From NCBI GenBank assembly GCA_034509735.1, contig JACGWO010000007.1:25696046-25760045 (forward strand): 64,000 nucleotides of DNA, given 5' to 3'. This document shows, in pieces, positions 32,535-45,476 of this stretch; within the stretch, counting starts at the first letter, position 1; every line of letters starts with the position of its first letter. Origin of the DNA: Sesamum alatum. Lineage: Eukaryota > Streptophyta > Magnoliopsida > Lamiales > Pedaliaceae. Below the pieces are notes generated by a model. The model saw only the letters and a list, made by a program, of their open reading frames with translations. It was not told the origin of the DNA and searched no databases. Made by a program: the position numbers and the translations under genes.

Positions 32535-34518
32535 TGTTAGAATAGGTGACCATGTAAGCCAATTTTGGCAGGAATATGTAACCTATGTCTAGACAATTTC
32601 AGGTGTTTGATAAATCATTAATGAATAAAGAAGTGAATTTCATTTGGCATCACTTTGTTTGTGTTCACTTATATTTGTTTTCCATATCTGTTCACTACGC
32701 AAACAAAGCCCACGGACTGAGAATCAATTTCGGGACTGGGACTACGCTTGGAGGTAGGTCCATGGAATCAGTCTTCCCGAATCAGTCCGGAAATCTCCAA
32801 GTCAAGGAATCCCGAAAATGGGTACCGGGATTCCATTTGAGACTTGCACTAAGCACCTGCTGTCGTTGTTTCATCGACGGGTGACGAGGGTCGTCTAAGC
32901 AGTGTTAGTGGGTCAGCATGCTAGGACGCAGCTGACCGAGGTGACTCGCGGGAACCGTCTTACGGAGGACCTTGAGTATGGTCAGCAAGGTATGACGTGT
33001 ATTCCCGGTTCCAACGGTACAGGTCAAGTCCTTTGACTTGAGGAATTACTGAGTTTACCTGTACATCAGGGCTGTATCTTAGATATGGTCAGAGATTGCC
33101 AGAATTCTCTTTGGTAGTCATAAGCCATGTCTAGTGCAGTTCTGGTGTACAAAGTGACAGTAGTTTCCAAGAAAGGATCTGTCCCCTGTCAATAGGTTTT
33201 GGCAGTTGAGTCTCATGTATACTCTAGGTCTTGTCCCTAAAACTGTGGCCACAGTGACTGAACAGAAGGGAAGGATTCCCTTGCGGCGTTTAGTGAGGAC
33301 AGACCGACACTTAGGTCCAAAATGGGTACCTGCACTTTTCGTGCCCTAGACTCTAAGTGATGAGACCGAAGACAGAAGGACAAGTGTACTGTTAGAGCCT
33401 AAATGTTCATCCCTGAATATTTCACCTAGTCTCTAGTGCCATGGACCGTTGCTAGATGGCCACCCATGGTAACGGAAGGATTCTAGGAATCCGACCAAGT
33501 CTAGCTGCAAGGTGAACCTAAAGAGTCACACACTATCCACACACATTTAGATATTTAATTAGGAATTAAATATTGGAGTGAAGGAATGATTAAATTGGAT
33601 TTAATCGGGTCCTTTATTTTTCTTGGAGAAATAATTCCTTCTATTAGATATAAGGAATTAAATTGATAAATTAGATTTATCAAAGGGATTTATTTAATGG
33701 GCTTAAATAATATTTATATTTATTTTTTAGCCTCTTGGAAATATTTAAATAGGTTTTAAATATTCCATTAAATTAAATTAAATCAACGGTGAGATGAATG
33801 GGAGAGATGGATGGCTAGGATTGTTTTGACTAGGTCAAAACACTACTTTGACTAGGACTTTGACTAGGTCAAAATCCTAGTCAAAATAGAGTTCTTGAAA
33901 GAGGAGTTTAAAGAGGATTAGACTCCTCTTCTATATAAACCCCTAGCATCCTACAAGTTGAAGGATGATGAATCTCCAACACACACACAACACACACACA
34001 ACTCGGCTCTCTCTCTCCTCTATCTCGTCCGCCCTCTCTCTCTCACACACTCCAAGAAAATCATTCCACTAGTTCTCATGTTCTTGGAACATTAGAACTT
34101 GATGAATCAATACCGTTAATTGATAACGTGTTGTTGATTCATCCACTCCAAAATAAACTTGTTCGTTGCTAGCACGACGTGCAAGATACGTGGGTGGATC
34201 GTGTGTCACGATTTGGAGGGTCTCAAGAACGAGATCTTGGTGCAAAACGGGGAACAACGCGTGTAGCCGTTGAAGACGAAAACGACAACGGGTAGGTCTC
34301 GTTTATGATTTTCGTCCTCTTTATTTTCTACCCTATGGCCTCCATGATTCTTTTATGTTCTATTATTCATGAGATACACCGAACACCCGGGAATTTCAAA
34401 GGCACACCCTTTGAAACGTGTTCTTTAATTTAAAGCATGTTTAAATTCCGCATTTAATTTTAATTATACCGCGCTTCCGCATTCGCGCTTTTCCCGGGAC
34501 GATCCACAATTTCTTTCA
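32535..34518 (+). repeat. A2 3' LTR
   Basis: 1984 bp, near-identical to the 5' LTR apart from scattered substitutions and one-base indels. The base after it (34519) re-enters the B 5' LTR at GAGGATCCGTCC. Confidence 0.95.
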
Positions 34519-36087
34519 GAGGATCCGTCCCCTGTCAGTATGTGACAGAGGTATCTGCTATGCACTCGGAGACACGTTCATGCTGCTTAAAGTTGTGGCC
34601 ACAGTGGTTGGTCGAACAGGGAATGGTTTTCCTGTGTCGACGCAATTAAGCATACGTGGTCTCGAGTATTAAGCTTAGATGCCTAGTCGAGGATGGGAAC
34701 CGACGCCCAATTCCATACCCTAGACTAAGGCCGGGAGACGGTAGACGGAAGGATCGTACCCGTACGGAATCGGCGCCTAAATGTTTACGCCATTTCACCT
34801 AGTCTCTAGTGCCATGGACCGTTGCTAGACGGCCACCCATGGTAACGGGCCCTTGTGGGACACGAGCCCAAGTCTAGCTGAGGGTGAATCTAAAGGGTCA
34901 CACACAAATCACCGAGGAGGTTGATAGATGGACTTGGAGTCGATCTCGAAGGATAAATAAGTAATTGGATTACTTAAGGGTAAGTCCATTGGATGGACGG
35001 GCCGATATTGTATCGGGCCTTCATTTAATCGTTAAATTGGATTTTTGATTAAATAGGAAAGTTCAGACGTTGAGACGTTGGATCTTTTAATTGGATTAAA
35101 AGATTAACGGGAATAATTTAAATGGACATTAAATTGGATTTAATGTTGGGTTCATCGAAATTGGATTACGATAAAACCCGGTCCGTAAAATTTTACCGAA
35201 GAGGAGAAATAATTCCTATTTCGGAATACGAAGAAGTTGGACTTCTTCCCTTAATTAAACATGGCCGTGATGCTCCCTTGGAGGAAGCAAAATCAACCAT
35301 GTTTCATGCTAGGTGGTATGTTGACTTATCTCTTTTGGAAAGAGACAAATCAACTCCAATCAAGCTCTTCGCTTTTGGTATGATTTGATCATACCATAAA
35401 TTTTGGTAGGCTTGATTGAAGAATTGATGGTGATTGATTGGAATGAATCTAGACATCCTTGGATGAACCTAGACACATTCCAATAATCACATTAATTATT
35501 TATATATATTAGAATATACAACACCAATCATAAGTGATTCATTATTCATCTTTTTCTAGGAAAAAGAAGAAGATAAAATCGGACTCTCCTCTCCCTCTCA
35601 ACTCTCGGTTTTCACTCCCCCTCTCTACTAGTGTTCTTCACTTGGTTTTGAATCAATAGGAAGAACAAAGTAAGTTTAAGAGAACACTAATTCATAGTGT
35701 TCTTCTCTTAAACCGATTCCTTCATAAACCCATTTTCTTCTAGCAAGGAGAACGTGCGTTTCTTCCGGTGTGGTGTGGATCACCTTTGGAGAATCCATAC
35801 GTTTGGATTTCATGAGCATTCCGGAGAAGGAACAACACAAGTAGCCGGGAGCATACGTTAAACAATCAAAGGTAACGGTTTTATCACGCTTCGGTTGATT
35901 TAATTTATATCTATGCCAATGTGTTTAATATACGTTTTTAATATTTACACATCCTACATCGAACGCCCGGTTGAGCACCCAAGGTACACCGCTTGGGATT
36001 CGTTTATTTAAATTAGATTTAAATTTACGCACCCTATCTCGCTTTCTCGCTTCCGCTCGCGCTCCGGGCGGATCCGCTTGTCCTTCA
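34519..36087 (+). repeat. B 5' LTR, right-hand piece
   Basis: Continues the B LTR from about position 660 of the LTR to its TTGTCCTTCA end. Donor-like AAAGGTAACG at 35868-35877. The short open frame at 35122-35388 is LTR sequence without support as a gene. Confidence 0.92.
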
Positions 36088-36089
36088 AG

Positions 36090-36101
36090 TGGTATCAGAG
36101 C
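36090..36101 (+). other. B primer-binding site (tRNA-iMet)
   Basis: TGGTATCAGAGC two bases after the B LTR end. Confidence 0.92.
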
Positions 36102-37728
36102 GTGGTTCGATATAAGGGCATAGATCTATGTGCTTGGCATGATCTACTTGCTTTTATGGCTTTAATGGTATGTTAGATTACATAAATATATGAAGAATAT
36201 GATGATTCAATTGTTTGAATTTGATGGACTTTTGGCATGCTTATTTTTTATTAGATTGGATCTAAAATTGCATGCTTATTTTCAGAATCATTCTTACCAT
36301 TTTTGTACCGTTTTTCGACGTTTTCCGAAAAATTTGATTTTCTGTATTTTCAGCACAATATTCTGAAAATATGTTAATTTTGCATATTTGATTTTGGAAT
36401 AATTGGATTATTCCTTAGATTAAATTTTCTTAATTAATTTGGGATTAATACATGCATTGGATGCATTGTTTAAAATGTCCATTAAATTTGAAATTTGAAT
36501 TTTGCATATTATTTGTATGTTTATGCTTTTGTGATGTTGGACATCACTTGGGTATTTGGAATATCCATTGTTTTTTTTTTTTTTTTTGCATGATTATTTG
36601 AAATAATTGTGTTATGTGAGTTGATGGAATCAACATGGGATGATAACAAGAGCCCTAGACCTTATGTGTGGATCAATGTATGATCATTTATTTTCTGTTC
36701 GGTGGGGGCCTGCGTGCCTCTGGTTTTTTGGGACTATCATCTCCCATTTTCAACGTCATGATGTTAATGCTTGTTTTTATTATTACCAATATATTACTTT
36801 CAGTTGTAATGAGAGTAGATAGGATTGGTGAGGTTTTAATTTTAATAAGCATTTTGAGTCGGAGACCCCAAGGAGGAGCATCAAGGCGTGAAACAAGAAG
36901 CATTACAAGGCCCATTGGAATGACAATGGGTATATTATTATTGTAATAATTTAGGACCACCCTAGACAGACCATAGACTCACTGCGGGCTCAGTGGGTCG
37001 CATAGGTTGGGCTTGTGATCATCCTAACAGGGGTATGCTATGTTTTCTGCATACTGTGTATTTATTTATCGCTTTAAATATTGGATATTTATGCATGCTA
37101 AAACACCATAATGTGATGAGGTCTCAGTCATACACAAACTCTCATTTGGTTAAACCAAATTAAATATTAGGCCTAGAACGGACTTCGATCAAAATGGTAT
37201 TTTGATCTGTCCGAGCCTTCCATCCACAACAATGTGGTGAGGAAGCTACCACTACCCAAGTGTGGTCTCACGAGTCGTGGCACACTTGGACTAGGGGAAA
37301 GCTGCACCATTGTTGTGAACAAAAAGACTGCGCTCGCTGTTTCCCTGTCTCACAAGTCGTGGGGGGCGACAGTTTGAGGCATGATTTGGTTGATGGGTCG
37401 GGCCCAACACTGAGTAACATGGTTCGCTTGGAGTCCTCGGAACCATGTGAATAGGTGAGGCAAAATATCTTCAAAATCTCATTGGATGAGAATGATATTG
37501 GATATCTCCCACGAGGTCTTCTTCATGTGAATCATAAAAGCGGGGCATGGAGATTACGCTTGTGGATCCCAAGCCCACAAGGAAATGGTTTCCCAAAACT
37601 CGCTTGAGAGTGGTGGACTTTCGTATAAATAGTTGGAGGGTTAAAGACTAAAAGACCAAGTCTTCAACTTGAACAATAATATTACCATCATCTGCTAATT
37701 TCTGCTTTACATTTTCATTAATGTAGAT
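36102..37728 (+). other. B leader between PBS and gag
   Basis: 1.63 kb, AT-rich, with an 18-base T run near 36570. Unlike A and C it has no GC-rich array. Its second half holds the CACTG/CAGTG hairpin (36980-36995) and the stem-loop chain. No gene seen. Confidence 0.75.
37144..37491 (+). promoter_or_regulatory. Conserved leader stem-loop chain, B copy
   Basis: ATTTGGTT/AACCAAAT (37144-37160); CGGAC..GATCAAAAT/ATTTTGATC..GTCCG (37179-37213); outer stem CACAACAATGTGGTG (37225) with CACCATTGTTGTG (37305), two-base bulge; inner CCAAGTGTG/CACACTTGG (37256/37281) around GTCTCACGAGTCGTGG; second hairpin CTGTTTCC/GGCGACAG (37337/37365) with loop CACAAGTCGTG; ACATGGTT/AACCATGT (37417/37441); TCTCAT/ATGAGA (37477-37491). 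Nearly all stem bases differ from family A while pairing is kept. Confidence 0.8.
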
Positions 37729-40700
37729 ATGTCTAAGAACCCATTAACCATGATACTCGAGACTAATAAATTCAACGGAACAAACTACTCGGACTGGCTG
37801 AGAAACCTGAGGATTGTCCTCAGTTTCGAGAACCAAGGCTACGTCTTGGACGAGCCGCCACCGAGCGACTTACCAGAGGGGTCTACGCCTGAAGAACATT
37901 TGACGTTCGAGAAATCGCATGAGGACAACCGGAAAGTACGTAGTATCATACTGGCTTCAATGTCTAACAACATCCAGAAGGAGTATGAGAGGCTGGACAA
38001 CGTCTCCGCCATAATACTCCGCATGAACGAGGTTTATACGGTTCCGAATAGGCATATTATATATGCCGTCACAAAAGCATTCTTTGGCACCAAGCTTGTT
38101 GAAGGAGCATTTGTACAAAGTCATGGGGTCAAGATGCTATCCCTAGTGGAGAAACTCGAGGACCTTAAAGCTGGGCTTAACAATGACACGTACATTGACG
38201 TGATTCTCCAGTCGCTTCCTCCATCCTATGACCCGTTTGTTGTAAACTACAACATGAACGGACTTGAGAAGTCTATTCATGAGTTGATCAACATTCTGGT
38301 CCAATACGAGGCAACGACCCACAAGTCGGCGCCGGCGGCGGTATTGATAGGAGAGGCTTCGACCTCCAAGGCGAATGGCAAGAGGGCCGGACGCTGGAAG
38401 AGGAAGAAGGGCAAAGGGAAGATGGTTGCGGCCCCTGCTCGCGCTCCGGGCGTCCTTGTTGCTCCGGTTGGACCGAGCAAAGGGAAAGAAAAGACCCATG
38501 GTTCTCAGCGGTCCAAGGCAAATGATGTCTGCATGTATTGCCAAGGGAAGGGGCATTGGAAGAGGGAGTGCCCACAACTCCTCTCCAACCCAGGTATGTT
38601 TGTGGTTGAAGTAAACATGATTACTAATTCTGCTTCATGGTTATTGGATACCGGGTGTGGTGCTCACATCTGCAATGATTTGCAGGCACTGCAAAGAAGC
38701 AGAAGGATAACCAAGGATGAGATTATCCTGAGGCTAGGCGATGGCAATGCCATTGCTGCGGAGGCCGTAGGATCACTAGAGTTAGCCATTAGTAGTCATG
38801 TTAGGATTGTACTGAACAACTGTTTCTATGTACCTAGCATGATTAAAAATATTGTTTCCATCCCGGTCCTTGATAAGGAGGGATATGAATTTACCATCAA
38901 TAAAAAAGGTTTTTTCATTATTAAAGATGGTATTTCTCATCTGCTTGGTACATTGGTCAACGGTCTGTACATACTTCAACAGTCTAATTGGATTATGACT
39001 GCAGAACACAAACGAAAACGTGATGATCATAATAACGCACAGATATGGCATGCGAGGTTAGGTCATATCCTAAAGATAGGATAAGAAGGTTGGTGGACTC
39101 AAAGAGTCTAGAAATAGACGATTTGGACAACCTACCGACCTGCGAATCCTGTCTGAAGGGAAAGATGACCAAGAAACCCTTTGTTGGACAAAGTACACTA
39201 GCCAGTGGTCTGTTGGATTTGATCCATACGGATGTCTGAAGCCCACTAAATACTCAGGCTAAAGGTAGGTACTCATACTTTATAACCTTTACCGATGATC
39301 ACTCACGGTATGGTTATGTTTACCTGATGAGGTACAAGTCTGAAGCCTTTGGAAGGTTTAAGGAATACAGACTTGAAGTAGAGAACCAAACCGGTCGAAA
39401 GATCAAAGCCTTTTGGTCAGACCGAGGTGGAGAGTATTTAAGTGGTAAGTTTACGAATTATCTCAAAGAGAATGGGATTCTCTCTCAGTGAACCCCTCCT
39501 GGAACACCACAGCTTAATGCTGTGTCTGAAAGGAGGAATCGGACCTTGTTGGACATGGTCCGATCCATGGTGAGTTTTACCGAACTCCCCCTTTCCTTCC
39601 GGGGATACGCTCTTGAGACGGCGGCCAAAGTTTTGAACTTGGCATCATCTAAGAAGGTATCCCAAACGCCATATGAGATATGGCATGGCAAGCCTGCCTC
39701 CTATAAATACTTGAAAGTGTGGGGTTGCTCCGCATATGTCAAAGAGATTAGTGGGAGATAAACTGGACTCAAGGTCTAGTTTATGCAGGTTCATTGGCTA
39801 TCCGAAATAAACTGCGGGTATTATTTCTATGATCCCTATGAGCAAAAAGTTTTTATCTCACGAAACGCAGTGTTCTTGGAAAAGGGTTTTACCGCTGATA
39901 GTGGACGCGATGAGGTACTCCTTGAGGAATCAAGTGAGGTACCCCATGAGGCGGCAGTGACATCTGAGCCAGTGGTTCCCACTGATATTGTTCCAGTCCT
40001 CCGTAGGTCGGCCAGAGTATCCCATGCACCTTATAGGTATGGATTTCTGGGCTTGACCGGTCAGTTGGATAATGATCCAAAGACGTACGGAGAAGCAATG
40101 TCGAACATCGATTCAGATAAGTGGCTTGAGGCCATGAAATCCGAGATGGACTCGATGGGTACAAACCAGGTTTGGACCCTAATAGACCCACTCAAAGGGG
40201 TAAAACCCGTAGGGTGTAAATGGGTCTACAAACGTATGCTTGGAGCTGACGGGGAGGTTACAACCTTCAAAGCCAGGCTTGTGGCGAAAGGTTACACTCA
40301 ACGACCCGGGGTCGATTTTGCGGAAACATACTCGCCTGTAGCAATCGCCAAGTCCATTCGAGTACTGCTTGCCATAGCAGCATGGTATGACTATGAAATA
40401 TGGCAGATGGACGTGAAAACGGCCTTCCTCAACGGTTTCGTAGAGGAAGAGATCTATATGGATCAGCCGTATGGTTTCACAACTGTTGGAGAAGAGCAGA
40501 AGGTCTGCTGTCTCCAAAGGTCCATCTATGGCCTCAAACAAGCTTCCTGAAGTTGGAACATACATTTTGATGAAGTCATACGGGGATATGATTTCATCAA
40601 GAACGAGTCCGATCCTTGTGTATACAAGAAGATCAGTGGGAGCTCAGTTGCGTTTTTAGTGCTTTATGTGGATGACATCTTGCTCATTGGGAATGATGCT

Positions 40701-41648
40701 AAGATGTTGGGCACCACTAAAGCTTGGTTGTCAACGCAATTCTCCATCAAGGATATGGGTGAGGCATCCTACATCCTAGGATCAAGATCTACAGGGATAG
40801 ATCTAGAAGGATGTTAGGAATGGCCCAGTCCTCGTATATTGAGAAAGTCTTGAAAAGATTCAAGATGGAGAACTGAAAACGAGGATTCCTTCCTATGAGG
40901 CATGTAATTAAGTTATCCAAGAAGCAGTCTCCTAAGATTGATGAGGAGCTTAAACGGATGTTGGACATCCCCTATGCTTCAGCTGTAGGCAGCATACAGT
41001 ATGTTGTTCAGTGCACTAGACCTGATGTGACTTTTGCTTTGAGCGTAACTAGTCGATATCAGTCGTGTGTCGGGAGGCACACTGGAGTGCAGTTCAAGAC
41101 TGTCTTGAAGTACCTGAAAAGGACTAAGGATATGTTCTTGATCTACGGCGGTGGAGAGTTGATACTGGAATGCTATAGCGACGCTAACTTCCAGTCGGAT
41201 GACGATGATGCCAAGTCTCAATATGATTTTGTATTTAAACTAAATGGTGGCGTGGTTACTTGGAAGGGTTCTAAGCTGGCTACCACGGCGCACTCCACCA
41301 TAAAGTTTTGAATACATAGCGGCTTTGGAAGCTGCTAAGGAGTAGTTTGGTTGATGAGCTACATCCAAGGGTTGGATGTAGCTCATCAACCATTGCTAAG
41401 CCTGTAATTATCTTTTGAGATAACAACGGGGTGATAGCGCTAGCAAAGGAACCGAGATCACATCACGATCCAAACGTATTCTTAGATGCTACCATCTGCT
41501 TAGAGAGATGGATAGCAGGAGTGACGTTCGGTAAGACCGAGTCAGCTCCGTAGAAAACATAGCAGATCCACTTGCTAAGCCCATGTCGCAAATTGCCCAT
41601 ACTCACCATCTGGATAAGAGGGTCGAGGTCAATGGGTGATTGGCTTTA
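37729..41648 (+). pseudogene. B gag-pol, broken by stops and indels
   Basis: The first 451 codons are open: Gag with the MSKNP start, zinc knuckle CMYCQGKGHWKREC, protease LLDTGCGAH and the start of integrase. After a deletion near 39067 the rest is split by indels and nonsense codons, including TGT-GGA to TGA near 39237, TGG to TGA near 39489 and CGA to TGA near 40549. The reverse transcriptase YVDD motif (near 40667) and RNase H pieces remain recognisable to 41648. It resembles family A closely in protein, so the families are sisters. It is not functional. Confidence 0.92.
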
Positions 41649-41652
41649 GGTC

Positions 41653-41662
41653 AAGTGGGAGA
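41653..41662 (+). other. B polypurine tract
   Basis: AAGTGGGAGA before the B 3' LTR at 41664. Confidence 0.85.
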
Positions 41663-41663
41663 T

Positions 41664-42258
41664 TGTTAGAATAGGTGACCAGAAAGCCAATAGGTTTGGT
41701 GATTTGTAACCTATTATACAACTCGATGTAAATGTAATATTGTTATGTGATGAATAAAATGAGTATTCGTCACTTCTGGTGCTTACTTTGTTGTGCTAAT
41801 TTCACATTTGTTAAAAATGGTGTTTAACTTATATCGCAACAAAGCCCACAGACCATGGATAACAACTCGTGCAGTTGGGCGACGCATTGGATGGTGGTCA
41901 TGAAACCAACTGATTAAGAGTTGGGTCTGAAACGTTCCAAGTTGAGGACCTCGAGACAGGGCATCGAGAGTCCTATTGTGACTTGCATCAAGAGTTGTCT
42001 TCATTGGATGAGTGTCGTGTTTCATCGGCGATAGGCGTGGGACGCCTACCCGATCTTGATGGGCTGGCCAACTGGGGTCGAGCCGACTGGACTGACTCGC
42101 GGGGATCATCATATGGAAGCCTTGGAGGCTTGGTCGGTATGATTGATTTTCCCCGGTTCCGATAGTACGGGAGTAAGTCTCAGACTTGAGGGATCATGGC
42201 AGTTACGTGCACAGCACGGCTGTATCTTGGATCTGGCGAGAGGTGATCATTCTGTAAT
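41664..42258 (+). repeat. B 3' LTR, left-hand piece
   Basis: Starts TGTTAGAATAGGTGACCAG and stops at TCTGTAAT where A4 begins. The GTAAT at 42254-42258 is repeated at 62116-62120, where this LTR resumes. Confidence 0.95.
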
Positions 42259-42645
42259 TGAAAGAAATTGTGGATCGTCCCGGGAAAATCGCGAATGCGG
42301 AAGCGCGGTATAATTAAAATTAAATGCGGAATTTAAACATGCTTTAAATTGAAGAACACATTTCAAAGGGTGTGCCTTTGAAATTCCCGGGTGTTCGGTG
42401 TATCTCATGAATAATAGAACATAAAAGAATCATGGAGGCCATAGGGTAGAAAATAAAAGAGGACGAAAATCATAAACGAGACCTACCTGTTGTCGTTTTC
42501 GTCTTCAACGGCTACACGCGTTGTTCCCCGTTTTGCACCAAGATCTCGTTCTTGAGACCCTCCAAATCGTGACACACGATCCACCCACGTATCTTGCACG
42601 TCGTGCTAGCAACGAACAAGTTTATTTTGGAGTGGATGAATCAAC
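42259..42645 (-). repeat. A4 3' LTR, distal 387 bp
   Basis: The reverse complement is the end of an A LTR, ending TTTCTTTCA at 42259. It stops at TCAAC, where A3 begins; TCAAC is the likely target copy, with its partner lost. Confidence 0.92.
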
Positions 42646-44632
42646 TGTTAGAATAGGTGACCATGTAAGCCAACTTTGGCGGGTATATGTAACCTATGTC
42701 TAGACAATTATAGGTGTTTGATAAATCATTAATGAATAAAGAAGTGAATTTCATTTGGCATTACTTTGTTTGTGTTCACTTATATCTGTTTTCTATATCT
42801 GTTCACTACGCAAACAAAGCCCACGGACTGAGAATCAATTTCGGGGACTGGGACTACGCTTGGAGGTAGGTCCATGGAATCAGTCTTCCCGAATCAGTCG
42901 GAAATCTCCAAGTCAAGGAATCCCGAAAATGGGTACCGGGATTCCATTTGAGACTTGCACTAAGCACCTGCTGTCGTGTTTCATCGACGGGTGACGAGGG
43001 TCGTCTAAGCAGTGTTAGTGGGTTAGCATGCGAGGACGCAGCTGACTGAGGTGACTCGCGGGAACCGTCTTACGGAGGACCTTGAGTATGGTCAGCAAGG
43101 TATGACGTGTATTCCCGGTTCCAATGGTACAGGTCAAGTCCTTTGACTTGAGGAATTACTGAGTTTACCTGTACATCAGAACTGTATCTTAGATATGGTG
43201 AGAGATTGCCAGAATTCTCTTTGGTAGTCATAAGCCATGTCTAGTGCAGTTCTGGTGTGCAAAGTGACAGTAGTTTCCAAGAAAGGATCTGTCTCCTGTC
43301 AATAGGTTTTTGGCAGTTGAGTCTCATGTATACTCTAGGTCTTGTCCCTAAAACTGTGGCCACAGTGACTGAACAGAAGGGAAGGTTTCCCTTGCGGCGT
43401 TTAGTGAGGACAGACCAACACTTAGGTCCAAAATGGGTACCTGCATTTTCCGTGCCCTAGACTCTAAGTGATGAGACCGAAGACAGAAGGACAAGCGTAC
43501 TGTTAGAGCCTAAATGTTCATCCCTGAATATTTCACCTAGTCTCTAGTGCCATGGACCGTTGCTAGATGGCCACCCATGGTAACGGACGGATTCTAGGAA
43601 TCCGACCAAGTCTAGCTGAATGGTGAACCTAAAGAGTCACACACTATCCACACACAATTAAATATTTAATTTGGAATTAAATATTGGAGTGAAGGAATGA
43701 TTAAATTAGATTTAATCGGGACCTTTATTTTTCTTGGAGAAATAATTCTTTCTATTTGATAGAAGGAATTAAATTGATAAATTGGATTTATCAAAGGGAT
43801 TTATTTAATGGGTTAAATAATATTTATATTTATTTTAGCCTCTTGGAAATATTTAAATAGGTTTTAAATATTTCCATTAAATTAAATTAAATCAACGGTT
43901 GAGATTAATGGGAGAGATGGATGGCTAGGATCGTTTTGACTAGGTCAAAACATTAGTTTGACTAGGACTTTGACTAGGTCAAAATCCTAATCAAATTAGA
44001 GTTCTTAAAAGAGGAGTTTAAAGAGGATTAAACTCCTCTTCTATATAAACCCCTAGCATCCTACAAGTTGCATGATGATGAAACTCCAACACACACACAC
44101 AACACACACACACGGTTTCTCTCTCTCTCCCATCTCTCTCGTCCGCCCCTCTCTCTCTCAAGAAAATAATTTTCTTGATTCTTTTGTTCTTGGAACATTA
44201 GAATCTTGATGAATCAATACCATTAATTGATAATGTGTTATTGATTCATCCACTCCAAAATTATACACTTGTTCGTTGCTAGCACGACGTGCAAGATACG
44301 TGGGTGGATCGTGTGTCACGAATTAGAGGGTCTCAAAGACGGGATCTTGGTGCAAAACGGGGAACAACGCGTGTAGCCGTTGAAGACGAAAACGACAACG
44401 GGTAGGTCTCGTTTTAAATTTTCGTCCCTCTTTAATTTTCAACCCTATGGCCTCCATGATTTATTTTATGTTATACCTTCATGAGATACACCGAATGCCC
44501 GGGAAAATTTCAAAGGCACACCCTTTGAAACGTGTTTTTAATTTAAAAGCATGTTTAAATTCCGTTTTAATTTTTAATTATACCGCGCTTCCGCATTCGC
44601 GCTTTTCCCGGGACGATCCACATAATCTTTCA
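42646..44632 (+). repeat. A3 5' LTR
   Basis: Complete LTR with TATATAAA at 44042-44049, TTGAC cluster near 43926-43990 and donor-like GGGTAGGT at about 44400-44407. Confidence 0.94.
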
Positions 44633-44633
44633 G

Positions 44634-44645
44634 TGGTATCAGAGC
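44634..44645 (+). other. A3 primer-binding site (tRNA-iMet)
   Basis: TGGTATCAGAGC after the 5' LTR. Confidence 0.92.
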
Positions 44646-44845
44646 CCGGTTCGGTGTATAGGCCTAGGGTTTATGTGCGTTTTAAGCATGAAACGTGAAA
44701 TAGCATGTTGTTATTAAATCTTGAATTTCTTGATTCTTGAAGCATGTTATTTTATTGCTTTTAATTCGTGTGAATTGCTGAATATTGGTATTTTCTGTTT
44801 TTCTTGGGAATCGGGATGGGAATTAATCTGAAAAACGAGAAAACG

Positions 44846-45476
44846 TCACAGCCGGCCAGCCGGGAAGGCTGGCCGCGCGCAGCCGAGCGCTGCCGGCAGG
44901 GCAGACGCGCGCAGGCATGGGAAGCCTGCGCGCGCGCGCGCTGCCGGCCGCGCAGGGGCAGCGCGCAGCCGGGTTGGCTGTGCGCGGGCGTGCGCGCATG
45001 GAAACGCCTCCGGCGCGCGCGCGGGCAGACAGAGGTGTCTGCGCACGCGCGCCCGGCAGGCGCGCCCATGCGCGCGCGCGCGCAAGGCTGGCGGGCGGAG
45101 GAGCCCGCGCGCGGACGGGCACCAGGCGCACCGCCAGGCGCGCGCGCACGCAGACGGAGGCGTCTGCGCGCGCGCGCCCGGCAGGCACGCCCAGTGCGCG
45201 TCTGCGCGCGCGCTCTGCGCACGACGCAGGGACGCGGCCGGTGGCCAGCAGGCCAGCGCGCGCGCACAGGCAAAGGAGCCTGCGCGCGCGTCGGCCTGCC
45301 GATGCGCCAGGCCGCGCAGACTGATGCCGGCCAGGCGCGCGCGCACACAGGCAGGGGCCTGCGCGCGCGCGCCCGCTAAGGCGGTGCCTGCGCGCGCGCA
45401 GAGGCGGCAGGCAGGGCCTGCTGCCCTGCGCGCCCGGCGGCCGACTGCTGCAGGCGGCGGCGGCCGGCGGCTCCTT
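44846..45476 (+). repeat. GC-rich hairpin array in A3 leader
   Basis: About 630 bp, the longest of the three copies. Clear stems: GGCCAGCC (44854) with GGCTGGCC (44867); GCGCGCAGGC (44907) with GCCTGCGCGC (44924); GCAGAC/GTCTGC near 45027; CGCAGAC/GTCTGCG near 45150; CAGGC/GCCTG near 45267 and again near 45348. Extra units relative to A2 indicate gain and loss of repeats. Confidence 0.85.

Larger units (their letters stand above)
24199..34518 (+). mobile_element. Copia element A2, full length
   Basis: 10,320 bp with both LTRs (24199-26184 and 32535-34518), PBS, long leader, gag-pol and purine tract. The flanks do not match each other: ATTAC on the left and GAGGA on the right. The left flank is the A4 target, inverted, while the right flank continues the B 5' LTR. 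In at least two places the A2 5' LTR agrees with the A4 5' LTR against its own 3' LTR (AATTCATAACG near 25786 against AATTGATAACG near 34114; CTCTCCCTCTATC against CTCTCCTCTATC). The left half was probably overwritten from A4. Confidence 0.9.

Noticed and set aside
35122..35388. 88-codon frame in the B LTR as a host gene
   Set aside because: The same sequence in other B LTR copies is interrupted, and it is entirely U3 sequence.
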